A stretch of DNA of 64,000 nucleotides, from NCBI RefSeq assembly GCF_014805625.2, contig NW_023998427.1:772445-836444 (forward strand). Reading direction: 5' to 3'. The DNA comes from Glossina fuscipes (taxonomy: Eukaryota > Arthropoda > Insecta > Diptera > Glossinidae). The translations under genes were made by a program, and so were the position numbers. How positions within the stretch are numbered: the first letter of the stretch is position 1; each line of letters begins with the position of its first letter. This document shows, in pieces, positions 1-11,559 of this stretch. The notes under the pieces are model-generated. The model did no database searches. It was given only the letters and a program-made list of their open reading frames with translations, and had not been told where the DNA came from.

Positions 1-884
1 GTTTCCATTCTTCAATTGAAACTTAATCCACACAGACACTATTACTTCTTTGCATCGTTCCGTAACAACGAATCTTCCTGACTATATCATCGTGCCTGCA
101 CGTGTAGAGGATAACAATGTTCTCAGGTTTATTGCTATTTGCGATTAATTTGCTTTGTAAGAACAAAAACCTCAAATAAAATTTCCTCCGTACCCTGGGA
201 AGTGAGGAAAAAAGCATGACAACGGTCGATTTACATTTTTTTACAACCCGTGAATTTAGTATCGGAAAGGAAAGGATTTTTCCATAGGTATTTAACTTTT
301 AATTGCTTTTGCTTAAGTGCTTAACTAAATTTTATTATGATTTACATTCGAGTATAAATTGGTTTTTACAAAACATTATTCATTCATTATTCATCGGAAA
401 AAAGAGAATTTTTTTTCGTTCGGTTTTTGTTGACACCTAGTATTTAAGAAAATTTATTTTGAATGCGTACCGCTACGAATCAATCAAGTGCTTTGACATC
501 GAAAATGTTCATCGGACAGTCAGTTAATATAACATTAGCCAGGGCAAGCGCTTGTATAAGCGCCGTTTCAAGCAAAATCTAATAAGCAAGTAGTTCGTAC
601 CGCAATGACAGCTGGACTCTATCATATTATATAATATTTTTTTAACCACATTTTTTTTTTTTTTTTTTTTTTTAATTACACTTTGGCTAACGACAATTCG
701 ACATATACACACCTTCCTCATCATCACCTGTTATTGGTTAAAAAAAAAAAAAAAAAAAAATATCGTAATTTTTGCGAGCTATAAACAGTTATATCGATCG
801 TCTCTTGAATGTGGCCGTAGATATGTGAAAAGGATATTAAAAATTATTTATCGATTTATTGATACAATGTATGTATGTATATGT

Positions 885-885
<1 letters not shown>

Positions 886-916
<31 letters not shown>
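886..916. repeat. (AT)n microsatellite
   Basis: Uninterrupted AT dinucleotide run following a short ATGT-rich stretch. Many similar runs occur in the window, for example near 2299-2315, 6910-6960, 9846-9876, 38216-38252, 40593-40620, 54118-54139, 58107-58134 and 58819-58846. Confidence 0.9.
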
Positions 917-919
<3 letters not shown>

Positions 920-1689
920 AAATCTCTATTGTGATGGGATGAAAAGTGCAAAACAATTCTATCGTTTTCTCTTCGCTTTAGCGGCATTGGACTGTGAACT
1001 GGTCAACTTACGCATTTCGAATATGTAAAATGTCATCAGTAGCTCAAACAAGCTTTACACATATCCTTGCAGTGATTAACAATAACAACAGTCGACAATA
1101 GTCAAATGCATTAAACTTTTATCTGTCGTTTTTGAAGCGCGACTGCTGATATAAAATAATCAAGTCTCGTAACCGCTTTACCTATCAGACATTCAGACAG
1201 TAACTTGAAAACGAACATATGCAACGGCTGTAGTGGTGCGCTTACAAGACATAAGATAACTATAAAGATGAGTAAATAAGCATATGAAGAGGGCCGAAAA
1301 TTTCTTTTCCTTACTTATAGAAAGCTTGGCCTCCGCATTTATTTTCATCGTGTACAAATTCATTGGGGAAAAGATTGTGTCAATCCGTCAATGCACATTC
1401 GCGTGTGTGTGGCTATAGTTAAATTTCAATTAGCAAAGTCTTGATTGGTTAACGAGGAACCCTTATAAACACATATGAATCGATCGATTATCTCTCTGAT
1501 GATCCTTTTAAGCCCTTATGGCGAGTATATCTACTTAAATTCTAACGATTAGTGGAATTTGCACTCGGCCTTATCGGAAGCGTATGGTGGCGCGATATAG
1601 ATATTAACAATCGGACGAGGTTACAAATAGATTAACTAATCGTAAGTCGCCACAAACAGAAAACGAAAAGAAGAAACAGAAGTGAATTG

Positions 1690-1985
1690 TAAAGGTGCTC
1701 ACGGTTTTTGGTCGCATTGTAGACTTATCGAACTTGATCGAACGTGTCCCGCTTTCAATACTAAACTATCGTGCAAGAACATCTCATGTCAAAATATCTT
1801 CATTTTTGCAAACGTGAGAATGTTTATCATGCATATAATATCGATGACCGGAGGGACAGACGGATGTATTTAAATCGATTCAGAATTTGATGCTGGACAA
1901 GTATATGCATTCATATGATCTATGAGATCTCACATTTATTTGTGGGCGTTACAAACGTTTTGATAAGACGAATAAATCCCTTATG
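1690..1985 (-). repeat. Dispersed repeat A, degenerate partial copy
   Basis: Read on the minus strand, this contains the signature blocks of family A: the opening that mentions a run like GTTTGCAACGCCC (here worn to an 'acgttttgataagacgaat' type block in reverse), the TGATC-AG block, a GTCCGTCTGTC-like block and the cgCAAAATTGAAG-like block. Several blocks are mutated, so this is an old copy. No coding capacity is seen. The assignment rests on block order by eye. Confidence 0.5.
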
Positions 1986-2783
1986 TATTTTTTTTTTTTT
2001 TTTGGCGAATGTAAAGAAAAAAAGAAGGAAAAATCTATTTGATTCCCGTTCCTCATGTTCTTATTAGCGAAGCTCTCGTAATTATCTGCTTCAAGTATTT
2101 TATTATAATTTAATCAACCAACGTACGAACGAACACTCACATACATCTATGAATAAATGTAACCAATAAACAAAGAAGCTAACATTCATCACTATATGCC
2201 ATACACGTGGAATATACTTGAACGTCATGTCTGTCTATCTAGTTGCGGTTGTGCTTATTTATTCAGAAGCGCGCATATGAAAATATTTATATACATATAT
2301 ATATATATATATATGGAGGGAAGCGTTAGTGGAATTATTGCGTAGGCCGTGGTTACCATATACATTTGTATACAAATATATATATATATATATATAATTA
2401 TGTACGTATATATGTGTGCATATATGTAAATGCATTTCAAGTGTTGCCACTTTTACACTTGAACTATTGACTTAAAAAAGATTCATAACAGTTGCAACAT
2501 GTAAAGCACACTTACCTAAACTCACACACATTCATTTACATGTAGAGAGCAAATATGTATAACACAATAACGAAACCACAATGCAGACACATAACATACA
2601 TGCACAAATCCAACGCACTTACACCTTGTCTGTCTGCTAAGCACACACTGACGCCCTTTGTTTACATTGCAAGCATATACGTAAATTAAATGCACTTTTC
2701 CAATCATCTATACACGTGTACATGCGCGTAAGTAAATGTTTATGTGAACATATTTGCAAGAGCTTTATAGTAGTATGTGGCTT

Positions 2784-2816
2784 AATAAATAAATAAATAA
2801 ATAAATAAATAAATAT

Positions 2817-2852
<36 letters not shown>

Positions 2853-2920
2853 TATAAATATACATGTATAAATATATATTGTATATAATATGTATACAGG
2901 AGGATAATCATTTATAGCAA

Positions 2921-2971
<51 letters not shown>
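2784..2971. repeat. Compound microsatellite: (AAAT)n, (AT)n and (GT)n
   Basis: An AAAT tetranucleotide run (about 2784-2814) is followed directly by an AT run (about 2818-2848). About 75 bases further on there is a long GT run (about 2924-2970). Such stacked arrays are prone to slippage and assembly error, and a long GT tract can form alternative helix structures. Confidence 0.9.
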
Positions 2972-2974
<3 letters not shown>

Positions 2975-4366
2975 ATTTATTATAAAGACGCTGCTGCATC
3001 TCGTGATATTTCACTATTGTTGTATTTCACTCGTTGTCTCTCTTCACATTTTCTGCCATTTTTCCAAAAAAATTACGTAAACTGCAAATAAATAGTGACT
3101 TTAAACTTTGCCTCTCTAAACGCCTGAACATGTGAGAGTTGTACGATTATTTTTTAAGGGTTAAGGGTCTGATCAATAGCTTAGCTATGGTAATCGCGCA
3201 TTCTCTGAGTTTCACTCGCTCATACCGGAATTGCTCGTATGCCGTATAATAAATTAGCGTGACTTTGACCCTTTCACCGCTACGCCCGTAGACTTTACAG
3301 ATGTTTTCACTTTTAAATGGAACACCCATAAACATCTCTCCCTCTTTTTTGTCTTTCACCGAAGGATAGAGATTTATTCGTCCTATCAAACATTTGCAGA
3401 ATGAAGATTGAAAAAAAACCCCATCCTATATACGTATATGTATATATATATATGCTTGATCAGTATCAAATTGTGAATTGATTTATTAAGCGTATTTGTC
3501 GAGTTCAAATTTAGCAAAGACATTGGAGAGAATATCGATCAGATGAAATGCTTACAGTTCAATGAACGTAAACTGGCGACATGCCTGCTTTGTGCATTTT
3601 TTCCCAGAGATACGATGCAAATTTCCAAGTACGTCTTGCGAAAACAGAAAAAAAAAAAAACCAGCCACGCCCAATCAACGAGAATCGCGTATGCGAAATT
3701 ACTTTTCTTTCTTTATTAGGGTAAAGGTATGTGGTGACGTATAAAACATTCAGCTATGGGCGAATATAATTTCCCTCCTTGTTTCATCTCAGTCACGCGA
3801 TGTTCACCCCCTAGAGATGCGCGCCCGCAATCAATGCATTACAGAGAATAGAATTTTTTTTTTTCCTTATTAGCATTCTATATATTGTCTACGGTAACGG
3901 CGGAGACTCTGAAAAAATTGTCCATTTTTCTTGTATAAATAAAGCAAAAAAAAAAAAAAAATACTTTACTACATTCTGAGCTTAAGTTAAAAAATAAAAC
4001 AACGCACATTAAGTTAATTAGTAATAAAATATTTTTATTTAAAAGTAAATATAAAGGATAATCTCATCGTTAAGTTAAGATTTCGAAATAGTTTTGAACA
4101 TTTTTTCTCCATTATTTCCCATTTAATAATCAGCCATCTGTCGTCAATGATTTATTAATGCCATATAAAAGGCTTGATGTGCAACTAAATCGTGTGCATG
4201 TGTGGATGTTGCTTAAGCACATCAAATTCATTTCTTTTGTACTTGCCATCCTAAAGTGTAATCATTTTAATATTTCGTGCGTAACAATGCAAGGATGTCT
4301 TACGCGCGCTCCTAAATTTATTGATAAATGACATAAACCTTTTTTTTTTTACAAAATTTTTATTAG

Positions 4367-4613
4367 AAACGATCGCAATGTTTTTCCTCGAATGTCTGTC
4401 CTATCGCATCCTGTCGGAGCATGAAAACCATCTTAAGTATACAAATTCCGAAATGTCTGAAATGGAATCTGGGAAACTTGCCCATAATATAAAAGTTCGG
4501 CTGCGTGATATGTGTGAGAAAAGGAAATCGGTTTTGATCGGCCTATGGCGCATTGTACGTGTGATCTTTGATAATGATGAACTCGTTAACGCCTATAAAC
4601 GCCTAATAAGATC
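4367..4613 (+). CDS. Candidate protein-coding exon (or exon relic), family not recognised
   Basis: The frame is open for 82 codons. It is preceded by a T-rich tract ending in TATTAG and ends at a good donor (ATC followed by GTAAGC). Read as an exon it begins in phase 1 and ends in phase 2. The conceptual peptide is charged and helical-looking, with Leu, Arg, Lys and Glu well represented and a cluster RLRDMCEKRK followed by a hydrophobic LWRIVRVIF stretch; an internal ATG lies at 4378. I do not recognise the family. The phase-2 end would join in frame to the phase-2 start of the Setd3 exon at 7458, but the peptide does not resemble the part of SETD3 expected just before that junction. Alternatively it is part of an unspliced decayed gene, because protein-like frames continue downstream to about 4860. 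Confidence 0.35.
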
Positions 4614-4620
4614 GTAAGCA

Positions 4621-4860
4621 ATGGACGGGAATGGGAATATATTGAAAATTGCGTTTTTGAAAAAGACTTATATGGATCCTTGTACCATTGTAAGGTTCGA
4701 CGAACACGCATTACGTCCATTACATATGTAATGACAAAAGTTACTTGGACAAAGCAATGTATTTTCTTGAATCCGTTTACGGATGGATACATTTCACGTC
4801 ACTATTCGCACATAAACAAGATTACTCGTGGCGGGTATCGTTCGGTTCTACGCAAACTTG
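4621..4860 (+). pseudogene. Protein-like frames just downstream of the unknown exon
   Basis: After a single stop codon (TAA at 4615-4617), the same frame as the upstream exon stays open for 36 codons from the ATG at 4621 to a TAA at 4729. A second protein-like stretch then runs in the next frame from about 4733 to 4858. Base composition is less AT-biased than the surroundings, with few A/T tracts. Together with 4367-4613 this could be an intronless decayed gene of roughly 170 residues with one stop and one frameshift. Open runs of this length can also arise by chance, so confidence is low. Confidence 0.25.
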
Positions 4861-4901
4861 ATGCAAATTCTCTTCTGTTTTTCTTTCTAAAACAAGTTTT
4901 C

Positions 4902-4939
<38 letters not shown>

Positions 4940-5684
4940 TGTGTGTGCTTAGAGTAATTTCATATCAAAGAAAAGTTGTTTAGTTTTTTTTTTTTCACTC
5001 TTCATGCCTCTCTTTCTCTTGGAACAGCCCTTTAAAAAATCAAACTTATCAAAGGACTTTAAAGTTTGTGTTGTTTACTTTTGTTGTTATTGTTGTTGTT
5101 GTCGTTTGCTAGTGTATTGTATACCCAATAAGTTTTATTGAGTGGCTTTTACTTTAGTTAATTCTTTCTCTTTTTTTCCGCTCTTTGCCCCCTTTTTCTT
5201 TTTCCAATTTTTTTTTCCCCATTTTTTTTTTTTTGTTGCTGCAATTTTAGTTTTTAAGTGATTTGCTAGCAATTGAAAAGAGAAAGGGAAAGTTTGCTTC
5301 GATTGTGACTCATTCATTATTATTATTATTTTTTGGTTTCTTTCGTTTAAGATTTCGTATAGAATTAATTGCACTTGGAAATGAGAATGTGTTGCTTACT
5401 TTAATGGAAATACGGCTTCATTGCGTTCATGTATTGAATCAAATAATTATTGGCATAATTTCGAATGCAATTTGCTTTCTTTTTATGCTTTTATAATATT
5501 TTTTTTTTTTGTTGTTGTTTTTAAATTGAATAAATATTTTCTCTTCTTCGTTTTGAAGAGCTTATAAATAATTTCATTATCTGATTTTTATTTCATTCAT
5601 TTCTTTTGTTTCTCTCTCTCTCTCTCTCTCTATCTCTCTCCCTCTCTCTCCCTCTCTATCTTTCTCTCGCTCTCTCCCTCCCTT

Positions 5685-5716
<32 letters not shown>

Positions 5717-6928
5717 CCTCCTTCTCTTTTTCTACTCACAAAAAAAAAAAAACTCAAAATTAAACTTTAAAACAATTAAAACAGAAGCACGCTGCTACTG
5801 CAGTCTATGGCACAATTGTGCTCCGTAACTATGTAAGTTTACATTGCATTGGCATTCGGTCCTGCCGCTGCTCCGCCTTACTTGATCTATTGTAAATTAA
5901 AAACAATGCTTAAGGACTTGTATTCACAACGTTTTCATAACTAGCTAACCAACTAACAGCGGGATGAAAAATAAGTTGCTATTAATTGTTAAGAATGCAT
6001 TCGCCATTTCGACCAACAATACGTATCAATCGCTATTTCATATTTTCCAATTTTATCAGAAATTTTGATCGCAAAACCGTTTCTTTTTCTGCAAGCTTGT
6101 TCGACACTATGTGCAGAGAATATATGCAAAAAAAAAAAACCAAAAAAAAAAAATAATTTTCGATATACCCGGCACTCGCTTAATTTTCACATTGCATTTC
6201 TAGCTATAATGAAAAATAATGTCTCTTGTGGCGTAAAAATGTGGCATATTTCGTAATGCTGTTGTATTGCTTCGCAGCGTTTTATTAAGAAATCTTCATT
6301 CAAGTGGTGGGGATTCAAAATTCATTTCAAACCAACTGCAATCAATTTTTTATTTTTTTTTCATTCCTCTCTTTTTGATGCTATTTCATAATATTATTAA
6401 ATCTCTAACCACTGTTAAGTAGCACAGATTGTGTTGGAAAAAAAACGTGAAAAACAAAACAAAAAAAAAAAAAAAAAAATGGACAAAAGCGTAGGATTTA
6501 TGTATATAACATACCGTCAGGCTGATTCTAATGCAAATATTTGTTGCATAGTTTTGAAAAGCGAGAATGAGTCGGTGCTCTCGACATTGCCCCGTTTTAT
6601 GATTATTATTATTAAAATTTTCCCCTTGCTTTTTTTTTTTTCATTTTATAATTCTAATTAGAATTAAGAGTTATTCTGTTTGAGTTAAGCCTCTCATGTG
6701 CTGTTTGCATCGCATCCGCCATAGGCATTATCATCAACACAACTGAGGTCTCCGTGGCGCCCTGAGTTGTTAAGGTCATAATCACCTTTATAGTTCCATG
6801 CATACCTTGGTTTGGTTAGTGCAGTATTGCAATATTAGTTGCTTTCTATTATTCTTCTGTATAACGTAAGGTTCCTGAAAAAAGTGAAGGAGGGCGAACG
6901 CTTACTTTGTATATATATATACATATAC

Positions 6929-6962
<34 letters not shown>

Positions 6963-7457
6963 TTATATTTTTCGTTCCTTGTTGACAATGTTAACAATTT
7001 TGTATACGATTATCATTATGGCTTAACCATGTGTTTGTATATCGTTTGCGTGTTTATGCTCGCATATGTATGTATGTATGTAAGTGCATATACGATGCCT
7101 ATTCTGCCCTTTAACACGTTTCTGAGCAGATGTCTGCAATATTAAGCGATGTTTGGTTTAACCTCAACATTTGGCCGCATTCTAGATTACTTAAGTAATT
7201 CAAGAGAAAGACAACAAAATTTATTCTCAGGCACCCTTCCGTTGTTTCTTCTCATTGTGTGTATTTTTCTAATTTTATTTTTTTTTTTTTCCCCCCTTTC
7301 GAAAAAACTTTAAATTGAAATTTTAATCATATTTTGAGGTCCTTTTTGCTGCACTTGATGTACATACGCAATTTTGATTTAAATTAAATTTTAATGAAAT
7401 TATTTCAACTTTTCCCATTAAAAATATTTGAACCAACAATCTCTCATTATTTTCCAG
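4861..7457. other. Probable Setd3 intron or upstream region
   Basis: I found no exon with SETD3-like sequence here. The stretch has very long T tracts (for example 4904-4934), a CT-rich microsatellite, A-rich tracts and AT arrays. Its right end, T-rich sequence followed by TTTTCCAG at 7450-7457, is a convincing splice acceptor. The preceding Setd3 exon should end in a phase-2 codon and encode the segment just before the WAVST motif; it was not found. Confidence 0.5.
5610..5740. repeat. CT-rich microsatellite, imperfect
   Basis: About 130 bases of almost pure C/T on the + strand, dominated by TCTC and CCCTCTCT units. Other polypyrimidine or polypurine arrays lie at 37101-37154 (CT), 46911-46979 (GA), 48968-49007 (CT) and 59357-59393 (TC). 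Confidence 0.9.
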
Positions 7458-7709
7458 ATGGGCTGTTTCAACAGTAATGACTCGTGAGAATTTAATACCA
7501 CGTACGAAACAGGATACAGAAGATGAACTTATTGCTGCCTTAATACCATTCTGGGATATGGCCAATCATCGTCATGGTCATATCACTTCTTATTTCAATA
7601 TGGAAACGTGCCAAATGGAAAGCACTGCACAGGATGATTTTAATGAAGGCGAACAAATTTTCATACATTATGGGGACCGTTCAAACGCTGAACTTCTGAT
7701 ACACAACGG
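7458..7709 (+). CDS. SETD3-family actin-histidine N-methyltransferase, penultimate coding exon
   Basis: This exon encodes the C-terminal half of the SET domain. SETD3 enzymes methylate a histidine of actin (His73) in the cytoplasm using S-adenosylmethionine. Visible landmarks in order: the WAVSTVMTREN segment; a hydrophobic LIALIPFWDMANH-type block with the Asn-His pair that lines the AdoMet/substrate pocket; and IHYGDRSNAELLIHNG, containing the SET-domain catalytic tyrosine and the YGxR arginine. All key residues expected in this half are present. The exon starts at 7458 after TTTTCCAG in phase 2 and ends at 7709 before GTAAGC, also in phase 2. The N-terminal half of the SET domain and the start codon are missing from the recognisable sequence. 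SETD3 is the best match because of MTREN and DMANH; SETD6 or plant LSMT-type enzymes differ in these blocks. Confidence 0.92.
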
Positions 7710-7774
7710 GTAAGCGAATATAAAATTAAATTAAAATATCATAATTAAAAAAATGTCTAAAGGGAAACAATAAA

Positions 7775-7816
<42 letters not shown>

Positions 7817-9085
7817 AAGTTGGTGCAGAAAGCATGGTTCGACTTTTGCACGAGATAATAATAATCCGTTGGCACGTCTTCACTAAATTGACGTGTTAAC
7901 GTAGAACTTTAGTTTTTGGTTATTGTACGAATATCTGTCTCTTCGATGCGTTCACCCAAGGACGAACGCTATTGAAAATGGCTCAGATTGATTCACTTTT
8001 TCGACCGCCCTTCATATAACACCTTATTTTGATAAGTCGGTATATGCAAAATTATTGTAATACCCAAAATTTCGCGACAAACCTTGCTGAGTAATATTGA
8101 GAGAACTTCAAACTTTGCATCGGATAGGGCAATTTTTAACCCTCTCTCTTATAATCGTTTCTACGGAACGCAAATTTTTATATGGCGAAATTAGTCCAAT
8201 TCTCAATACATCTTGACGAAAATTCGGTTATAATAATGACTTGACATAAAAATTAATCTTGTTGAATTTGGATCACGTAGGTATATTTTTTTGACCCCAT
8301 CTTGTATAAGGGTTTTAATGCTAAATAACGCTTTATAGAGGAAAAACGCCCAATTTGTAATATTTTATGATAAAGTTTGGGTTAGGAAGAGTAATTTGAT
8401 ATAAAACTTAAATCTGTCGAATTTGGATCAAGTGGGTCTACTTTTTGAACGTCTTCGCATACAAGGATTACAATGAAGTAATAAACTCTTATAGGCCGAA
8501 AAGGTCTAATTTTTCATACTCTATGATGAAAATTGGTCTACAGCAGCAATGTAGCATAAAAATTAATCATATGGAATGTGGTTCACATAGGTCTATTTTT
8601 TAGATCCTAACCTATATAAGGATTATCATGAAAAGCAAGCTTTTATGTGGGAAGAAAATCTCATTTGTAGTTTTTAATAAAATAATAACTGTTTTGAGTT
8701 TGATAAATTTGGAATCACATCATGTGTTGATTTGGGCATCCTCCTCCGATATGCGTCGTTGCGATTTTTGATTGAGTAGGTGTATTGGGCGAAGTTATGC
8801 AGGGTATCTTAATATTCGGTTTTGTCCGACTATAATCTTCTTACTTGCTTGCATACTAATAATTGTCAAACAAATCCAAAAGTGAAAATTTGCTCCCTTG
8901 AAAGTGTTGCTCCTGAGAGATTTTCACTATTACATAAAATAAGGTTTTCAAATCCTTTTCTCCAACATATATATATGTATATATGTGTGTGTATATATCT
9001 TCAACAGTTTCAATATTAATTTTTTTTTTCTTTCTTCCATTATTTATAACTCTATCTGCGAATGTGCTCTTGGCCTTATGTAAAG
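7710..9085 (+). other. Intron between the last two Setd3 coding exons
   Basis: The donor GTAAGC at 7710 and the acceptor TATGTAAAG ending at 9085 define a 1376-bp intron. The acceptor was chosen because cutting at 9085 restores the glycine codon (GG plus T) and gives HNGF followed by a frame running into the IKLG motif, as SETD3 homologues have. The polypyrimidine tract lies somewhat upstream (about 9018-9045). The intron contains a ~33-base A tract near 7783 and a copy of repeat B. Confidence 0.85.
7860..8790 (+). repeat. Dispersed repeat B with ~155-bp internal tandem units, inside the Setd3 intron
   Basis: A head segment (about 7900-8190) carries a block about a gene-like 'aaggacgaacgct..ttgaaaatgg'. 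At least three diverged tandem units follow. The diagnostic block GAATTTGGATCA or its variant GAATGTGGTTCA recurs at about 8265, 8420 and 8575, a spacing of about 155 bp. Each is followed by a GGGTCTA-like block, a TATAAGGNTTA block, a 'cttatagg..aaaa' block and an AATTTGTAATATTTTATGATGAAAATT-like block. No coding capacity. Related copies lie at about 17300-17460 and 49370-50180. Confidence 0.75.
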
Positions 9086-9578
9086 TTTCATTAATTCCGT
9101 TAATCCAAAGGATAGCATTGCCATTAAATTGGGCCTCAGTCAATCGGATCCATTATATGAGAAACGTTCACAGTTATTGCAATTGCTTAATATACCAAAA
9201 AATGGTGAACTGAAGGTATTGCCAGCACCTGAACATATATCGCCAGAACTGTTGGCATTCGTACGTGTTTTTAACATGAATGAAGAACAATTACAGCATT
9301 GGATATGTTCGGAAAGAGCAACTGATTTATTGCATATTGATTGTGCTTTGGAAACATCGTTAGAGAGCAAAACATGGCAATATTTACAAACACGTCTAAT
9401 GCTGCTGTTACGTGTATTCCCCACCACCTTGGAAGCAGATGAAACGCAATTAGCTGGAGTGAAATGTGGTAAATTGCAAATGGCGCAAATACCGGTCATG
9501 ATCTTGGAGTACCGTATACTGGAGAAACGCATACTGGCGGCGGCATTGGACTACGCCAAGCAAAGGACAAAGGCCTAA
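9086..9578 (+). CDS. SETD3-family actin-histidine N-methyltransferase, terminal coding exon
   Basis: This is the last coding exon, completing a visible C-terminal product of about 247 residues across two exons. After the shared glycine codon it encodes a short linker, then IAIKLGLSQSDPLYEKR, the start of the all-helical Rubisco-LSMT-type substrate-binding domain that follows the SET domain and helps position actin. Helices continue through PELLAFVRVFNM, an ERATDLLH segment and a Leu-rich MLLLRVFP, ending in ILEKRILAAALDYAKQ. The stop is TAA at 9576-9578. It lacks the long acidic tail of vertebrate SETD3, so it ends soon after the helical domain. Codon use is markedly more GC-rich than the flanks, as expected for a real exon. 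Confidence 0.92.
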
Positions 9579-9595
9579 GGCGTAACGGACAATGT

Positions 9596-9601
9596 AATAA
9601 A
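9596..9601 (+). terminator. Polyadenylation signal of Setd3
   Basis: A canonical AATAAA lies 18 bases after the stop codon. This implies a very short 3' UTR. There are more AATAAA-like motifs near 9983, so an alternative longer 3' end is possible. Confidence 0.55.
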
Positions 9602-9842
9602 TGTGCCAAGCAAAAGCATAATGGCATATAAAGGTTTTATCAAGCTTGGCGTGTTTCATCATTCAAATTGTTCTAGGCAATGTTTCATGCTTTGTGTTTT
9701 CTATCATTTTTTTTATTTTTTTTTATTTTCATTTCTACTCAAATCGTAACTCGAGTGGCCATACACAGGTATATTATTGTAACCGCTGTGAGCGAACAAC
9801 TACAATACTGAAAGGCTCAATTTATATGAATCTTTGAATGTA

Positions 9843-9881
<39 letters not shown>

Positions 9882-11540
9882 TTATATATTCTCTGATGTT
9901 TTGATTAGCATTTTTATTAACTTTATACTAACAAAAGTGATTTAATTATATAAAAATATACAGAATTCTTTTGCCAACTAATAATAAAAAAAAAGCATCT
10001 GGTGTTTTATTTGCTGTTTTTATAACTGCGTAAATGTGAAAAGTTTATATGGTTTTTCATTTAATAATTCAGATAAACCGTCGAGTTAGGTATGTGAGAC
10101 TTGGTACGAGGCGGAGTTATACAAGTGGACGGGATAAGCACGCTCATATGTGCAACTAAGCTAACAACTAATAACTTTTAAAATGAAAGAAATTTTCTTA
10201 CCTGCATACTACTACGGCGTATACAGATATTTGGGTCAGGAAAAGGAGACTACAGATTGGAACAGCGGAACAGCGGAACAGCGAAGAATGGAATGGGAGG
10301 CTCGCCTGAATATTGTACGTAGCGTATGAATAAAGAAGAAAAAATTGAAACTTGCAATCGTCAATGAAGTGAGGTAAGGCGAAATGTTCAAACGATGAGA
10401 ACAGCGAGAAGAGGCAGAATTTTCAACTTATTTTTCAATTTTATTGATTTATTTACATTATATTAATTATTAAATGGCGATAATTGAAATATGTGCTATC
10501 GTTTTTTTTTTTTTTTTTTTTTTTATAATAGCAACAATGAGAAGAACAACATTAAATATTATAATAATAATAAAACAATATTATTTGTTGAAAAAAACGT
10601 CACATTTTTAATTTGTTGATTTGCTTTTATTTTCATCGTGAAACGATTTACAAAAGTGCACAATAACCCCGTTTAAAACATTTATCGAAAAAGTACTTGT
10701 AAATGAGTTCTCTTGCAAAAAAGTGCCAAATTTATTTGCCAGCGACGACGTTTGGTATATTTATACTTTTGGCTCATAGCCAGGTGTATGAAAATATTTA
10801 TTTCTCTCATTTCTGTTTTCATTTTTTTTTTTTTTTTCGCTTTCAAAAATATCCCTAAAAAACAAAAAGTTTGTCACTGCTTATACATCTATCCTTGAGG
10901 TCCGTTGCCAGAATCTAGTCAACAAAAAATCTATGTAGGGCAAGCTTTTTAATGCACATATTTTAAAAACAATCTATGCATGTACTCGATTTTTTAATAG
11001 AAATTTTTTTATTAAAAAAAAAAAAAAACTACGGGAGAACATCTATTATATGGGCTATAAGTTAAATTTTACATAGCGGAATTGAAAAGAAAACTAATAC
11101 AAAATAAAACAATAGGAAGTTATTTAAAATGTTTTCTAAAAATAATGTCTTCTATTATCTGGTTCAGTACATAGTAATGCGCTCTCTTTTAAAGCGTTAA
11201 ATTTATTCATCTAACGATAAGCAAATAAACGCATATTGATTAGGATAATACGCTTGTTTCTGAAAATATTGAGATATCGCAGTGTGAATGTCATAAACAA
11301 ATTGTAAACCATTACAATGCTTTCAGTGAATAAATTCACAAACGTGAATGTATTTAGAATTGTGTATATGTGTATCTAGTCGCCGAGTCTACCACAACCT
11401 ATCCTGCGTCGGGGTTTCCCAACACCTGTTTTGGTGTAATGAAATAAAGGGTAAGTAAATACAATTCCTTTGGTATGAACCTCTTAGGAGTGTCCGTGAG
11501 CAAAACTACAGAACCTCCCCCACATCTGACGAACTAGCTA
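9602..11540. other. Intergenic or intronic, no gene recognised
   Basis: Contains AT arrays (9846-9876), a T tract (10502-10524), an A tract near 11015 and a small tandem of the 8-mer GGAACAGC repeated three times from 10259. A minus-strand open stretch ending at a donor-like site (reverse of CTTACCTGCA near 10199) was examined and not accepted. Nothing else stands out. Confidence 0.6.
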
Positions 11541-11559
11541 GCTCAGTTATGGCACGTAC

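Larger units (their letters stand above)
1..4366. other. Non-coding sequence upstream of the first exon candidate
   Basis: I see no supported gene here. The open frames are short, start in low-complexity DNA and resemble nothing I know. The stretch holds AT, GT and AAAT microsatellites, several T or A tracts of 15-20 bases, and a degenerate minus-strand repeat-A fragment (listed separately). If the Setd3 exons downstream belong to a gene with long introns, this may be an intron of that gene or intergenic DNA; the sequence does not decide. Confidence 0.6.

Noticed and set aside
5785..5832. Mini-exon between AAAACAG and GTAAGT
   Set aside because: The donor is good, but the acceptor has an A-rich rather than pyrimidine-rich upstream region, and the 16-residue peptide matches nothing, including SETD3.
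10200..10330. Minus-strand open stretch ending at a GTAAGA donor with a signal-peptide-like hydrophobic run
   Set aside because: No clear start or acceptor. Part of it is an 8-bp tandem repeat, which inflates the open frame.
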